This document shows positions 11,819 through 22,219 of a DNA stretch of 64,000 nucleotides, piece by piece. Under the pieces are notes generated by a model. That model did no database searches, was not told the origin of the DNA, and saw only the letters and a list, made by a program, of their open reading frames with translations. Source of the DNA: Trichosanthes cucumerina. Lineage: Eukaryota; Streptophyta; Magnoliopsida; Cucurbitales; Cucurbitaceae. The translations under genes and the position numbers were made by a program. The DNA is taken from the NCBI GenBank assembly GCA_036507285.1, contig CM071835.1, positions 3,241,501 through 3,305,500 on the forward strand, written 5' to 3'. The stretch's first letter is position 1. Each line of letters begins with the position of its first letter.

Positions 11819-12335
11819 TCAAGCTAGAGCAAATATGTCAAACATGCCCAGTTTGTTACACAGATAATTTATTCTTGCTCCATTTAAAGCTTTAGTAAGA
11901 ATATCTCCCAATTGCTCTCCAGTCTTCACATATCCTGTGGACACCAAACCTCGTTGTATTTTCTCGCGAATAAAGTGACAATCCACTTCAATATGTTTAG
12001 TTCTCTCATGAAACACTGGGTTAGAAGCAATGTGAAGTACGGCTTGATTATCACACCACAATTTAGCTGGCATAGACATACTAAATCCAATCTCAGACAA
12101 GAAATTGATGTATCCATACTATTTCACACACCGACTGCGACATAGCTCTATATTCGACTCCAAGACTCGAACGTGATACCACATTTTGCTTCTTACTCTT
12201 CCACGATACCAAATTTCCTCCTACAAAAACACAATATCCAGATGTTGATCTTCTATCTTCTTTAGATCCTGCCCACGTAAGCATCAGAAAAACATTCAAT
12301 TTTTGTATGACCGTGATCTCTATATAAAATCCCAC
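11819..12335 (-). pseudogene. RNase H region of copia element 2
   Basis: Two overlapping reading frames together cover copia RNase H. The first (12093-12335) has the family motif KSKKQNVVSRSS but lost its leading DADWA segment to a frame change. The second (11819-12100) has WCDNQAVLHIASNP with a catalytic aspartate and the usual copia C-terminus. The frame break between them makes this non-functional. Confidence 0.8.
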
Positions 12336-12695
12336 GTCCAGTGCAGTGCTTTTTTAAGTAGCACAAAATTTGTTCAATCTGCAACCCAATGATCCACGGT
12401 AGGTGAAGACATATATTGGCTCACAACACTCCTTGAATAAGCTATGTTTTGGTCGTATTCTTGTCGGATAATTCAACTTTCCAACCAATCTTCTATATCT
12501 CTCGGGATCTTTAAATGTTTCTCCTTCTTTGGTGAGTTGGAAATTTGTATCATCATCTGAGTACTACATGGTTTAGCTCTAGTTTTTCTGTCTCGGATAG
12601 CAAATCAAGTACATATTTCCAGTTGCGACAAAAAGATACCTTTCTTGCTTCTCATCACTTCAATGCCCAAGAAATACTTTAATGTTCCTAGATCC

Positions 12696-13310
12696 TTAGT
12701 ATGGCCCGACCTGAAGGAAAGTTTTCAAAGAGGATATACAAGTATCATCTCCGGTGATAACGATATCATCAACATACATTACAAGCGATGTAATACCCTT
12801 CTCGGATCGTTGATAAAAAGCGGAATGATCGGATGTGCTTTTCTTCATTCCAAACCGCTCAAGTGCTTGGCTAAATTTACCAAACCATGCGCGTGGGCTC
12901 TGTTTCAATCCATACAAAGATTTTCTAAGGCGACACACTTTATCACTCTCCCCCTGAGCAACAAAACCAGGTGGTTGCTCCATATATACTTCTTCTTGAA
13001 GATCACCATGGAGAAAGGCATTCTTAATATCAAGCTGATGCAAGGGCCAACCGTGAGTAGCAGCCATGGAAATAAATAATCGAATAGAAGTCAATTTAGC
13101 AACTGGAGAGAATGTGTCAGAATAATCTATCCCATAAGTCTGAGCATAACCTTTAGCAACTAAGCGGGCTTTCAAGCGAGCAACAGATCCGTCGGGATTG
13201 ACTATAATGGCGAAAACCCATTTACATCCAATAGCCTTCTTTCCTGCGCAGACGAGAGATACCAAATCCCAAGTACCATTATCATCTAAAGCATGCATCT
13301 CTTCAATCAT
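12696..13310 (-). pseudogene. Reverse transcriptase domain of copia element 2
   Basis: An open stretch of about 204 residues carries most of a copia reverse transcriptase: KARLVAKGYAQ, the first catalytic aspartate in QLDIKNAFLHG, LYGLKQSPRAW, and the YVDDIVITG active site. It is the best-preserved part of this element. It lacks the upstream and downstream polyprotein in frame and ends early after the YVDD region. Confidence 0.85.
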
Positions 13311-16014
13311 TGCATTACGCCGGCGGGATGAGATAAAGCTTCATGAACAGAGTTAGGAAGACAGGTAGAATCAAGGGATGTAACAAAAGAATATGTAGGC
13401 CAACAATTGGTGATAAGAGACACAAGAAGCAATAGGGTAAGTGCAGGTGTGTTTACCTTTACGAAGGGCAATGGGAAGCTCATCACAAGTTCATGGATCA
13501 GATGTCGAAGAATCTTCTGGCATAGGACATGTGTCTGAAGGTGGTTGTGGTATACGTCCGGTGTAAACTTGGGTAATAGGTGGACGCAGTGGGGGATAGT
13601 CTTTGAAGGAGGCGAAGTAGAGAGAGATGAAGGAGAGACGATCTCATAGATAAGTGTGTGTCGTCCTCTCTCCTGACATGAACTCGACGATGATGGGGTA
13701 AAGGGTAAATCTTCAAAGAAAGTAACATCAGGAGAGACAAAATACTTGTTAAGACTAGGACAATAACAACGATACCCTTTTTGAACCCGAGAATAACCCA
13801 AAAATATGCATTTTAAGGACTTAGGATCTAACTTCGCATGCGATGAGGTGATATCTCGAACAAAACAAGTGCAACCAAATATTTTGGGTGCAATTGGGAA
13901 CAAAGATTTTGTTGGACAAAGAACACGATAAGGGATCTCACCATGAAGAATGAAGAAGGCATTCTATTTATCAAAAAGCAAAGTCGTGGAAATCGTGATT
14001 CGCCCAAAAATGTTTTGGTACATTCATTTGAAAGGACAAAACTCTAGCTCAGTTTCAAGTAAGTGTCGATTTTTCGTTCAAAGAACCCCATTTTGGGATG
14101 GAGTATCAGCGCAAGAGGATTGATGAAGAATGCCATGTGTACATAACTAAGAACCCAACATGTTAGAAAAATATTCACCCGCATTATCGGTTCGCAAAAT
14201 TTTAACAGAGGCATTAAAGCGATTCTCGAATCTCGGCATGGAAATTGCAAAAATGAGTAAGTAACTCGGATCGACTTTTCATTAAATATAACCAAGTCGG
14301 AGCGTGAAAAATCGTCGACAAAAGTAACAAAATATCGAAATCCGATTTTGGACATTACAGGACACGGAATTTTGGACATCGAATGGACTAATTCAAATGG
14401 AGCACCCTAGGACTCGAACTAAGACGATGAAATTTTGCAAACTGACACGACTCACAATCCAATGAAGACAAAGAAAGAAACTCGGATACATTTTCTTCAA
14501 CACGGGTAAGGATGGATGACCTAAAGCGACAATGGACCTCAAATGGGGATGCAACACGAGCATGCCACAACTTTCGGGATTTGTTGATCAAAAATGTAAA
14601 GGCCTTGGACTCATATCCTTTACCAATAATCTTCTTCGTCATACGATCACGAAACAAGCAATAACCGGTGAAAGAGTGAGATAAGGCAATTAAGGTCATG
14701 AGTGAGTTTACTAATGAGAAATCAAATTAAATGAAAGTCGAGGCAAGTGTAAGGCAAGTAGATAAAAAGAGAGTGAAGGCGTGAGGTTAATGGTTCCGAG
14801 ATCCAAGCAGAGAGGGCGTCGAACCATCCGCTAAAGTAATGAGATGGAAAAGGTGCAGAGGGCGAGAGAGGTACAAAATAGGCTAGAATTACTGTCCATA
14901 TGAGTTGTGGCACGAGTCGATGACCCATTTGGTGGAAGATGTAAGGAGACAATGATTTTTACCCGAGTCGGCAATAGTTGCAATAGGATTCGATGAAGAA
15001 GATGCTTGTAGTGAGTCTGGTACAACCGGAATCTAGCAAAGTCATCTCTGAGAAATAGTTACCGTTCTCTCGGTGTATCATTTGTGTAGACGCAACCGAG
15101 CCACTTCAGTCTTCGCCCCTATTCAACAACTTCCACATGATCCACGTTTCAAGTGACCCGCCACTTACGACAATAGTTACATATAATCTCTTGTGGCTCT
15201 TGTCGTCGATGATGATCAAAACCATGTTTCTGATGGTTCACAGCAGCGGACCCATGTCTCTCTCGATAATCGTAACCGTGTCTTTGATGACACGGCTTAC
15301 CATTCATTCCTTTAGTGACCTTAGAATCATTTGTCACTAACTAAAGCTAATCATTGGGTCGAGAAGCAGAAAGAGAGCGGGCGAAGAATTTTTACAGACG
15401 GAGGATTCTACTAAAAACTTCATCCAAATAGGGGATCTCGGAACTTGAAAGAATTTGTGATTTGGCCATATCAAATTCAGAAGAAAGCCCATTAAGAAAG
15501 CTCATGACACCCATCTTTTCTCTTTGAGCTTGTTGAACCTTTTTATGTCTGCATACTAAATGGGAGTAAAGTGTTCAATTCGACACATGTCTTCTTAACT
15601 CGCATAAAGTAATTCGTGATGATCGGTCTCCTGTTTACTTTGATAAAAGAGTCATGCGGACTTCATACATTCGGTTAACTTGCTCTTTTCACGAGTATAA
15701 GAATTCTAAAAATTGAAGGCGCTTCTTTTCTGAGTCACGGTGATTTACCAATCCAACTACCTCACCTCAATTGAATTCTTGATTTGAATATACAAACGAG
15801 CGTCATCACGCAACTAAGTCCTCCTTGTATCATCCTCTGGTGGATCCTGATCGATGTGATCATCCATCTCAATGCTTCGTAAATAGAGCCTAATTGTTCG
15901 ACTCCAATCATAATAGTTTGAACCATTCAACTTATGCTCCGTGATCTTTGACGAGAGGAACCAAATTGGGGTACAACTATAGGCTTCATCTCGACCATTG
16001 TTAAGACAAAGCAA
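13311..16014 (-). pseudogene. Decayed gag, protease and integrase of copia element 2
   Basis: Fragments in three frames. A gag N-terminus with KLNGSNYYDWSRTIRLYLR lies at 15814-16014. A possible damaged zinc knuckle lies near 15160-15330. Pre-integrase (WHARV, CESCQFAKFHR) is at 14388-14699, integrase (TFVDDFSRS) at 14044-14379, and the integrase C-terminal region (FGCTCFV, KCIFLGYS) at 13307-13903. The stretch is unusually rich in CpG for a plant transposon. No intact product is possible. Confidence 0.75.
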
Positions 16015-16042
16015 GAGAGGTTAATCTTCAAGGAAACAAAAA

Positions 16043-16409
16043 TCAGATCTCGAACAAGCAGTACCAAAAATGCCCTAATCTCACCCAAATGAAGAAACCG
16101 AGACAAACCCGAGGTTTGGTGTCAAATCCGAGGTGTGATGTGCCGAAATCATGAACGGAGACAAACCTAGGCGGCTCATCGATCGGAGCTCCCACCCACG
16201 CGCGCTGGCGTGGCGGCGCGTGAGCCTCACTCGCGGCCGCTCGCGAGCGACGGCGGCGGCGGTTCTCTCCTTTCTCGTGGCGGCGCTCCTCCTCAAGTAG
16301 GTGGTGTCGACAAACGGCCACCCTAAGATGATGACTCAAACTTCAAACCCTAACCTTACTTGGGAGGAAGAAACCCTAATTTTCAAATGCAAACCCTAAA
16401 CCCTAGGGT
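16043..16409 (-). other. GC-rich leader of copia element 2
   Basis: Between the primer site and gag lies an untranslated leader. Its part at 16190-16300 is extremely GC-rich with CGGCGGCGG and GCGCGC runs, in sharp contrast with the AT-rich surroundings. The open frames here are composition artefacts. Confidence 0.6.
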
Positions 16410-16421
16410 GCTCTGATACCA
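16410..16421 (-). other. Primer-binding site of copia element 2
   Basis: The minus strand reads TGGTATCAGAGC, a perfect match to the plant initiator-Met tRNA site, directly next to the 5' LTR. Confidence 0.95.
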
Positions 16422-16564
16422 TGTAAAACACAGAATTGAGAAAGAATAATATTCGTTCTATTCACATTTGAGCTCTATGACAAATATATATAGGTGTACA
16501 AAGAAACCCTAATACTAAAGGATGTACAATTACGATAAAAGACAACAATATATATATTATAACA
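16422..16564 (-). repeat. 5' LTR of copia element 2
   Basis: A 143-bp LTR paired with 11669-11811, differing at two positions. It is followed by the AGGTG duplication at 16565-16569. Confidence 0.95.
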
Positions 16565-16569
16565 AGGTG

Positions 16570-17787
16570 CACGAGGGGTGCCTAGTCGTGAGTCTTAAGA
16601 TGCCTATGGTTGTAAACTTGACCTATTCCTGTGTGTGTAGTTGTAGCTGGGACGTGAGTGAGCTAATTACTAAGTATTCTTATACTCACCCGTTTTCTTT
16701 GATGTCTTTGGTTGCAGGTAAGGGCAAACAGTGAGTAGGAGAGTGGCGGTGGAGACGTGGCGAGGCTATGAGACCACTCCTTTGTCACGGAGGAACATTT
16801 TCGTACTTAGGCTATTCTTTTGTACCTTAGAGTTGAATCATGAGTTTCTAGTTGGTGTTTGTTGGTTTTGTACTCGACGTGGTTGTTGGACGCTTTATTT
16901 GATTCATTTTGGTTTCCTAGCTTAGCATGCTCGTTTAACTGCTTTGTGTGCTGCATGTGTTGCTTTTGTTGTGTTCTGTTCTGCTGGAGCCCGACCTCAT
17001 TATGTTAGTAGTTTGGAGGAGGTTGGGCATTGTGGGAACCCTTTGAAGTGTTTCTTGCTTAAAACAGGTTAAGTAAGGGCCTGTTTGGTACGCAATCTGA
17101 AAACAGAAATTTGAAAACAAGGGATTCAATGAAAACAAGGGATTCAATGAAAACAGAGTTGTATTTCATGTTTTCAGATATGTGTTTGGTAGCAGATTTA
17201 GAAATTTGATTTCATTCTAAACAGATTGTTTAAACTGTGTACTATAACATATTTATAGATCATGAAATTAGTTGTAGATGCAAAACTAATTATTATATTG
17301 AATATAAGTCATTATTAATTAATTTAGGAAATGATTTTGCAAATTTTATAGAATTATCTTTTTATAATATAATATTCTATAATTTATAATATATTATATT
17401 CTACATATTTTAATTTAACAAAAGTAAATTGAATTCATAACATGAAATATTGTATTTATTATTTTTATCTTTGTTTAATATAATTCTGCATTTTAAAATT
17501 TTAAATTCAGAATCTGGATACAATGAAAACATAAAAATGTTGTTTTCGTAATTTCTACTATTTGGATCCCGAATCCAAAAAGCAGTTTTAAAACACATCG
17601 CTAAACACATATTCACCGAATTCAGTGAATCCGAAAACATAAAACAGGATCCGGATTGCATACCAAACAGGCCCTAAATTTTTAGAGTTGTCCGAGTAGC
17701 GTCGTTATGCTGCCAAAATTTCAGTACAGAGGGTGCTACCTAGTGGCGTCCCTAGTTGGAGTTGGGTTGAAAATTAGGGTCGTAACA
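16570..17787 (+). repeat. Older LTR-like remnant, split by copia 2 and a MITE
   Basis: After the copia element the interrupted repeat resumes, with phrases common in plant gypsy LTRs (a TTGCAGGTAAGGGCAAA region and a long GT-rich stretch). It ends GGGTCGTAACA near 17787. The Harbinger-like MITE at 17077-17674 interrupts it again. The left end was not found, so the family call is inference. Confidence 0.35.
17077..17674. mobile_element. Harbinger-like MITE, 598 bp, TAA duplication
   Basis: The left end GGGCCTGTTTGGTACGCAAT and the right end (inverted GGGCCTGTTTGGTATGCAAT) form terminal inverted repeats. TAA flanks both sides (17074-17076 and 17675-17677). There is no coding capacity. A 3-bp TAA duplication fits PIF/Harbinger. 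The element at 23228-23728 is of the same family. Confidence 0.8.
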
Positions 17788-18398
17788 ACAACCAAACACA
17801 GCAATCAATGATTCATAGCAATCTTATTCCTAGGCATTCATTATTCTCATAATAAACTTTGAACCAAACGGCTCCTTAAAGGTGTTTTAAACTGCAATTT
17901 CATAACTGATTTTGCAACCCAAGAACCCTATTTTTTTTTAACTTTTTAGGTAGAAAATTATTTTAAATGGAAAATTTTGGATAAGATAAAATTGTGTATG
18001 CTTAAGATAATTTTTAAGAGGTGGAATTTGGCTTCAGTGTATGAAGCATTGGGTATGTTTAAGTTTCTAGAAACTTGTGGAAAATTGAGATTGAGGACCG
18101 TAGGATTTTCGATTGAGGTGAGTAGTTTCCACATCCTTCCAAAATATAAAATTTGAAATAATTCTGTTTTAATTTGATAAAATATTTGAAAGCATGTTTT
18201 TATGTGATTTGAAATTGATTGACATTGTTTTATAAGTTTTGAATTGTTTCGACTAAGTAAAAGTATTTATTACAAGAATGTTTTGCAGATTATTTGATTG
18301 AAATTTGATGGGGCCATCCAGACATGTCAATTTTCTATTTGGGGAATATTTTGCTTATTTTTTGTAGTAGTCTAAATTGGAATTGATGGATTTATTCT

Positions 18399-19137
18399 GA
18401 CTTATTTGTGAGAGGACACATTTGTGGAAAGCCACACTTGCGGTTTGACATTCCTTTGGAATGAAGATTCATGTGTGTGGTGGTATTCACTCACATGGCC
18501 TCACACTTAAGTAATTATTGATTATTGATTGTTCTGATCGATTTTGTCGACATCTTTGTCTACAACTTCTGATTGATTGAAACTTATTTGTGGGAAGGTG
18601 TAAGACCTCCCATTATTCAAGTTTATAAGAGAAAGGGTAAGAAAGTAAATGAGGCAGAAGGGGTAGGGACCACTTAATCCTTACCGTTGTGTGGGAGTGA
18701 GGGATCGTGGGAGCAGGGGGTATTTGTACCTAGCTTGGGTCTTGGTTAGTTTTTGTGCGGTATTTTGGTAATAAGATGAATCGTAGGAGAGTTTCCCCAG
18801 CCTCTCGAATAGCTGGTGGTTTATCCTTGTTACTTTTTATTGAATTCAGTAAAGCAAAGTTCCTCCTCTTCACTATTGAGAACCAACAATAGGGGAGAGT
18901 TGGCTATTATCTCTTATTTGGAAAGTCTTGTTGCTTGTGGATATTTTCTGTGTGCAGGGTAATTACGTGGATACCTAACAGAAGGCACAGTTTGTGGTTT
19001 GGCATTCCTATGGAATGAAGACTCATGTGTGTGTTTTACTCACATGGCTTCACACTGAAGTAATTGATGAATGTTTTGGTCGATTTTTATCGACAACTCT
19101 GATTGAATGTTCTGAATGAATGATTGATTGGGGTTAC
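18399..19137 (+). repeat. Diverged tandem duplication, period about 184 bp
   Basis: Copy one starts near 18399 and copy two near 18583. Both run from CTTATTTGTG through a GGAATGAAGA phrase and CATGTGTGTG to CACTCACATGG-like text. Copy two is interrupted after its first 16 bp by the solo LTR at 18599-18980 and resumes at 18981. Confidence 0.65.
18599..18980. mobile_element. Solo LTR, 382 bp, GAAGG duplication
   Basis: It starts TGTAAGACC, ends ACCTAACA, and is flanked by the perfect 5-bp duplication GAAGG (18594-18598 and 18981-18985). There is no internal region or primer site, as expected after recombination between two LTRs. It differs from both copia elements here. Confidence 0.8.
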
Positions 19138-19434
19138 CTATGAGTAACCATCATATATGTTCTGAAGGCTACCCAAATAATGCATCTTCCACAATGATAT
19201 TTGAAAGTATTGATTGATTAATCGAAAGTACCATCTGAATTGAAAGTATTGATCGATGGAAAGTATTGTTTGAATTGAAGTTCTGATATTTGAAAGTTTT
19301 GGTTTAAAGGTTTTGTTTAAATGAAAGTTTTGTTCAATTGAAAAGTTTGATTTTGAAAGGTTATTTGATTGAAAGATTTTTCTTTTGTTTAAAGTTTTGA
19401 AAGTTTTAACTAAAAGTTTTGATAAATGTATTAA

Positions 19435-19595
19435 GGGGTTGTTTGGAATACAGGTTATAATAACTTGTAGAATGCTATGCACCAAAACATAGTCTATTTT
19501 AATCCAAACTAAATTGCTCTGCATTTTAAACAATATTATATAATTCACAGACTATTATAACTCATGTTATTATAACCTATGCCCCAAACAACCTC
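19435..19595. mobile_element. Small Harbinger-like MITE, 161 bp
   Basis: Ends are GGGGTTGTTTGG and, inverted, GAGGTTGTTTGG. The terminal repeat includes GGTTATAATAAC on both sides. TAA flanks both ends (19432-19434 and 19596-19598). It is non-coding and nearly palindromic, so it could fold into a long hairpin. Confidence 0.75.
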
Positions 19596-19949
19596 TAAAA
19601 GTTTTGCACGGATATTCGTATTTTGTTTACGAAGGTTTTGAAAGAAAATGATCAAATATATATTTGACTTTCAATTCAACTATTGAAATGATTGTTCTAT
19701 TGAATATCTATGTTTTGTTTTTCAGAAAATGAATTTTTGAACTCGATGTTGAAATTGCTTATTGAGTATTTTTGTACTCATTTTTGCTTTTTAAAAGTTT
19801 TCAGATGAATAAGCAATTGATAATTTTGATAGTGATTGAGGTCTAGCGTTCTGGAAAAACTATAGAGGAATTAATTTACTTTTCTTCAGGATTTTAACAT
19901 TTAAGTTTTCGTTGAATTTGGCTTTAGTGTTTAAGCCTTGTTTTCTTTC

Positions 19950-22103
19950 TAAGAAGCACGGACACTTCATATTTGGCTAAGTGTCGGTGTCGGACACGAA
20001 CACGTCCGAACCGCTCAGGACACGTGTCCGACACGCATTTTTTCTTGTCCTTTTTTTTTAATTTCGGGCACTCTAAAGACACGTTAAGGACACTTGAGGG
20101 ACACGCTAAACACTTTTAAAAGAGGAAAAAAAAACCAATCGGACACAACTTAATAGTTGGCCCAATTTGATGTTAAAAATAATAATAATAAAAAAAAAAA
20201 CAAAACAGCAGCTGCATCCCTAATCTTTCGCAGTCGTACCACACCCTCAAGTCTCAACTGAGTCTCTCCTTTGCAATCGCACCAGCCCGCCAACAACAAC
20301 CAGTTCGTTGGCGACTTCTGCTGTATGTTGTCGCCAAGTGATAATCCCATGGAATGGGATTATTTTAGGCACTTTCCATGGCTTATTCCTACTAAAAAGT
20401 GAGTGGTGGGCGTGTTTTAATCGTTTTCTTAGCATGTTTTTGTTGAGTTTTGAAGTGTGGTAATTTTAGTGTCTTGTTGTTTATTTTCTTTGATATGTTG
20501 GGTTAACTTTGGTATTTTGTGTCTATGTGGTAGCTTTAGATTCGATGTGTTCCTTAGGCTTTGCTGTGAGTTTTGTGTGTAGGTTGTGTTGTTGTTTATG
20601 CTTGTGTTTGGTGTAGGGAGAAGAAGACTGTTAAGTGTGGCAGCATCAATGCTACAAAGCTGTTGCGGTGCGGTTTCTAAGAGCAGAAGGCAAATTCACC
20701 ATGTAGCAGCTATGTCGCAGCATGGCGACAGCATCGAATTCGGGCAGAAAAGTCAAAGTAGGGCCCACCTTTCGGGATGACTTGTTTGGCACCCCTTTTT
20801 CTGACCTAAATCGTTAGATTTGGTTCTTGTTGAGATTATTGAGAATCAGAGGACCAAGGATGCAAAAAGAAAAAAAAAAAGAAAGTTAAAGAAAATCTAA
20901 CCTAATAAGGAAAAGAGGGGAGGATCGAAAAAGGAAGAGCCACCATTTTCTTGAGATCAGACAGCAGCAGAAGAAAAAGAAAAAATCTCTGTCAAGACCC
21001 TTGGAGAAGAAGAGAAGCTGCTGCCTCATTTACTTCCAGCTCGTTCATTTTCTTCTCTCTTTTCTAGCTTGTTTTCTCTTCCTTGTGCCTTTGTTCTTTT
21101 TGTTGTGTCTTGAACTAGATTTTGGTATGTATTTAAGCTTTCAATATCTTGTTCTTAAGTTTTGTGTAACAGCCATGAACTAATCTCTCATATGCTGGAA
21201 TTTATGGAATGAATTACTAAATTCTCAAAGGCCTTTGTTGGAGAATTGTTGTATTTGTGAAGTTTGCTTATGGGTATTTGTTGTTTAATGTTCTTCTTAA
21301 GATTGATCACCTTAGGATTGAATAGTAGTTCGTTTTAACTCTGAAAAGGTTGAAATGGATGGAAAACACATAAGCAAAGCTTGAATGTCCTTCTCTTGAA
21401 AAAGGAAAGGGTTCCAAAGGTATAGACATATGCCTTTTGGCTTGTAAACTTAGGGAAGTGTATGTTATTTGTATGCTTAAAAGTTGGGTATTCATAGACA
21501 TATGTTAAACTCTGCTTTTAGGCTAAAATTCGAAGTTAGAAATAATTTTCGGAATTTCTGCATAATTCCCCGTTTCTTCACAGTATAGCAGTTCGCAGCA
21601 GTGTGGTAGCACCGCTCCAGCATTAGGCAGCAGAATTTAGAATTTCATCTCCAAAAATTCCAGCGTTTCCCTCATTAAATTCTCAGTCTATTCATTGTCC
21701 TTTTGAGTTGTTTATTGCTCTTAGATAGCTAGATTCAATCTCTCTTATGCTAAGCTTTTTTTTTGTTGCTTTTGAGTTGTTTAAGTGCTTAAAGGCTAGT
21801 TTAGTATTACTCATCTTCTCAATCTCTTGCAAACATTAGTCCCTGTGGGATCGACCTTGTTCACCAATTACTACCTACGATTGCGTATGCTTGCGTAGTG
21901 AGTTTTTGCACAACACCAAGCACATATTATTTTGTAATGTCATTAATTCGAATGATGAATTTATTTTGAAATATTACTAAAACAATATATACACACACAT
22001 ATATTACCTAAAAAAAATAAAATAAAGAACGTGTCCCCCAACGTGTTCGTGTCCTACATTTTTAGAAATTGGCGTGTCGTCGTGTCCGTATTCGTGCTTC
22101 TTA
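19950..22103. mobile_element. Mutator-like element, 2.15 kb, 10-bp duplication
   Basis: Inverted ends TAAGAAGCACGGACAC (left) and TAAGAAGCACGAATACGG (right, inverted) are flanked by the perfect 10-bp duplication GTTTTCTTTC (19940-19949 and 22104-22113). A 9-11 bp duplication fits the Mutator superfamily. Both subterminal regions are packed with GACAC/GTGTC motifs. I see no transposase, so it is non-autonomous. The middle resembles the LTR and leader of a gypsy-type element. Confidence 0.75.
20560..21925 (+). repeat. Gypsy-like LTR/leader sequence inside the Mutator-like element
   Basis: The segment runs from a CAGCAG-type and AAGAAAAAG-rich part through CCATGAACTAATCT to GTCCCTGTGGGATCGACC and GCGTATGCTTGCGTAG. 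These phrases resemble LTRs and pre-gag leaders of Tat/Athila-type gypsy elements. Either the host element captured it or an LTR inserted later. I found no target duplication to decide. Confidence 0.35.
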
Positions 22104-22219
22104 GTTTTCTTTCAGTTAAGTAGAAGCATTTTCTACGCTTAGTTTTTTTTTTTATATCTATTTAATCGCTTCTGCATTTATCGTTAGAATAACCGTATTG
22201 GAAGATACGGGCTGTTACA

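Larger units (their letters stand above)
11669..16564 (-). mobile_element. Ty1/copia LTR retrotransposon 2, full-length but defective
   Basis: A 4,896-bp element on the minus strand, flanked by the 5-bp duplication AGGTG (11664-11668 and 16565-16569). Its LTRs are 143 bp (11669-11811 and 16422-16564), with TG/CA ends and 2 differences by eye, about 98.6% identity. It has a perfect primer-binding site (16410-16421) and a polypurine tract at the 3' LTR. The domain order is copia type. It is a different family from element 1, as LTR length and sequence differ. It inserted into an older LTR-like repeat. The coding region is heavily broken although the LTRs are nearly identical. Confidence 0.95.
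17788..19431 (+). repeat. LTR-like repeat sequence without genes
   Basis: This GT-rich, gene-free stretch looks like part of a second old gypsy-type LTR. It carries a roughly 184-bp tandem duplication (see 18399) split by a solo LTR. The possible end of this repeat is near 22219 (GCTGTTACA), after the nested elements. The assignment is weak. Confidence 0.3.

Noticed and set aside
16043..16339. Arg/Ala-rich open frames on the minus strand
   Set aside because: Caused by the GC-rich leader of copia element 2, outside the gag frame.
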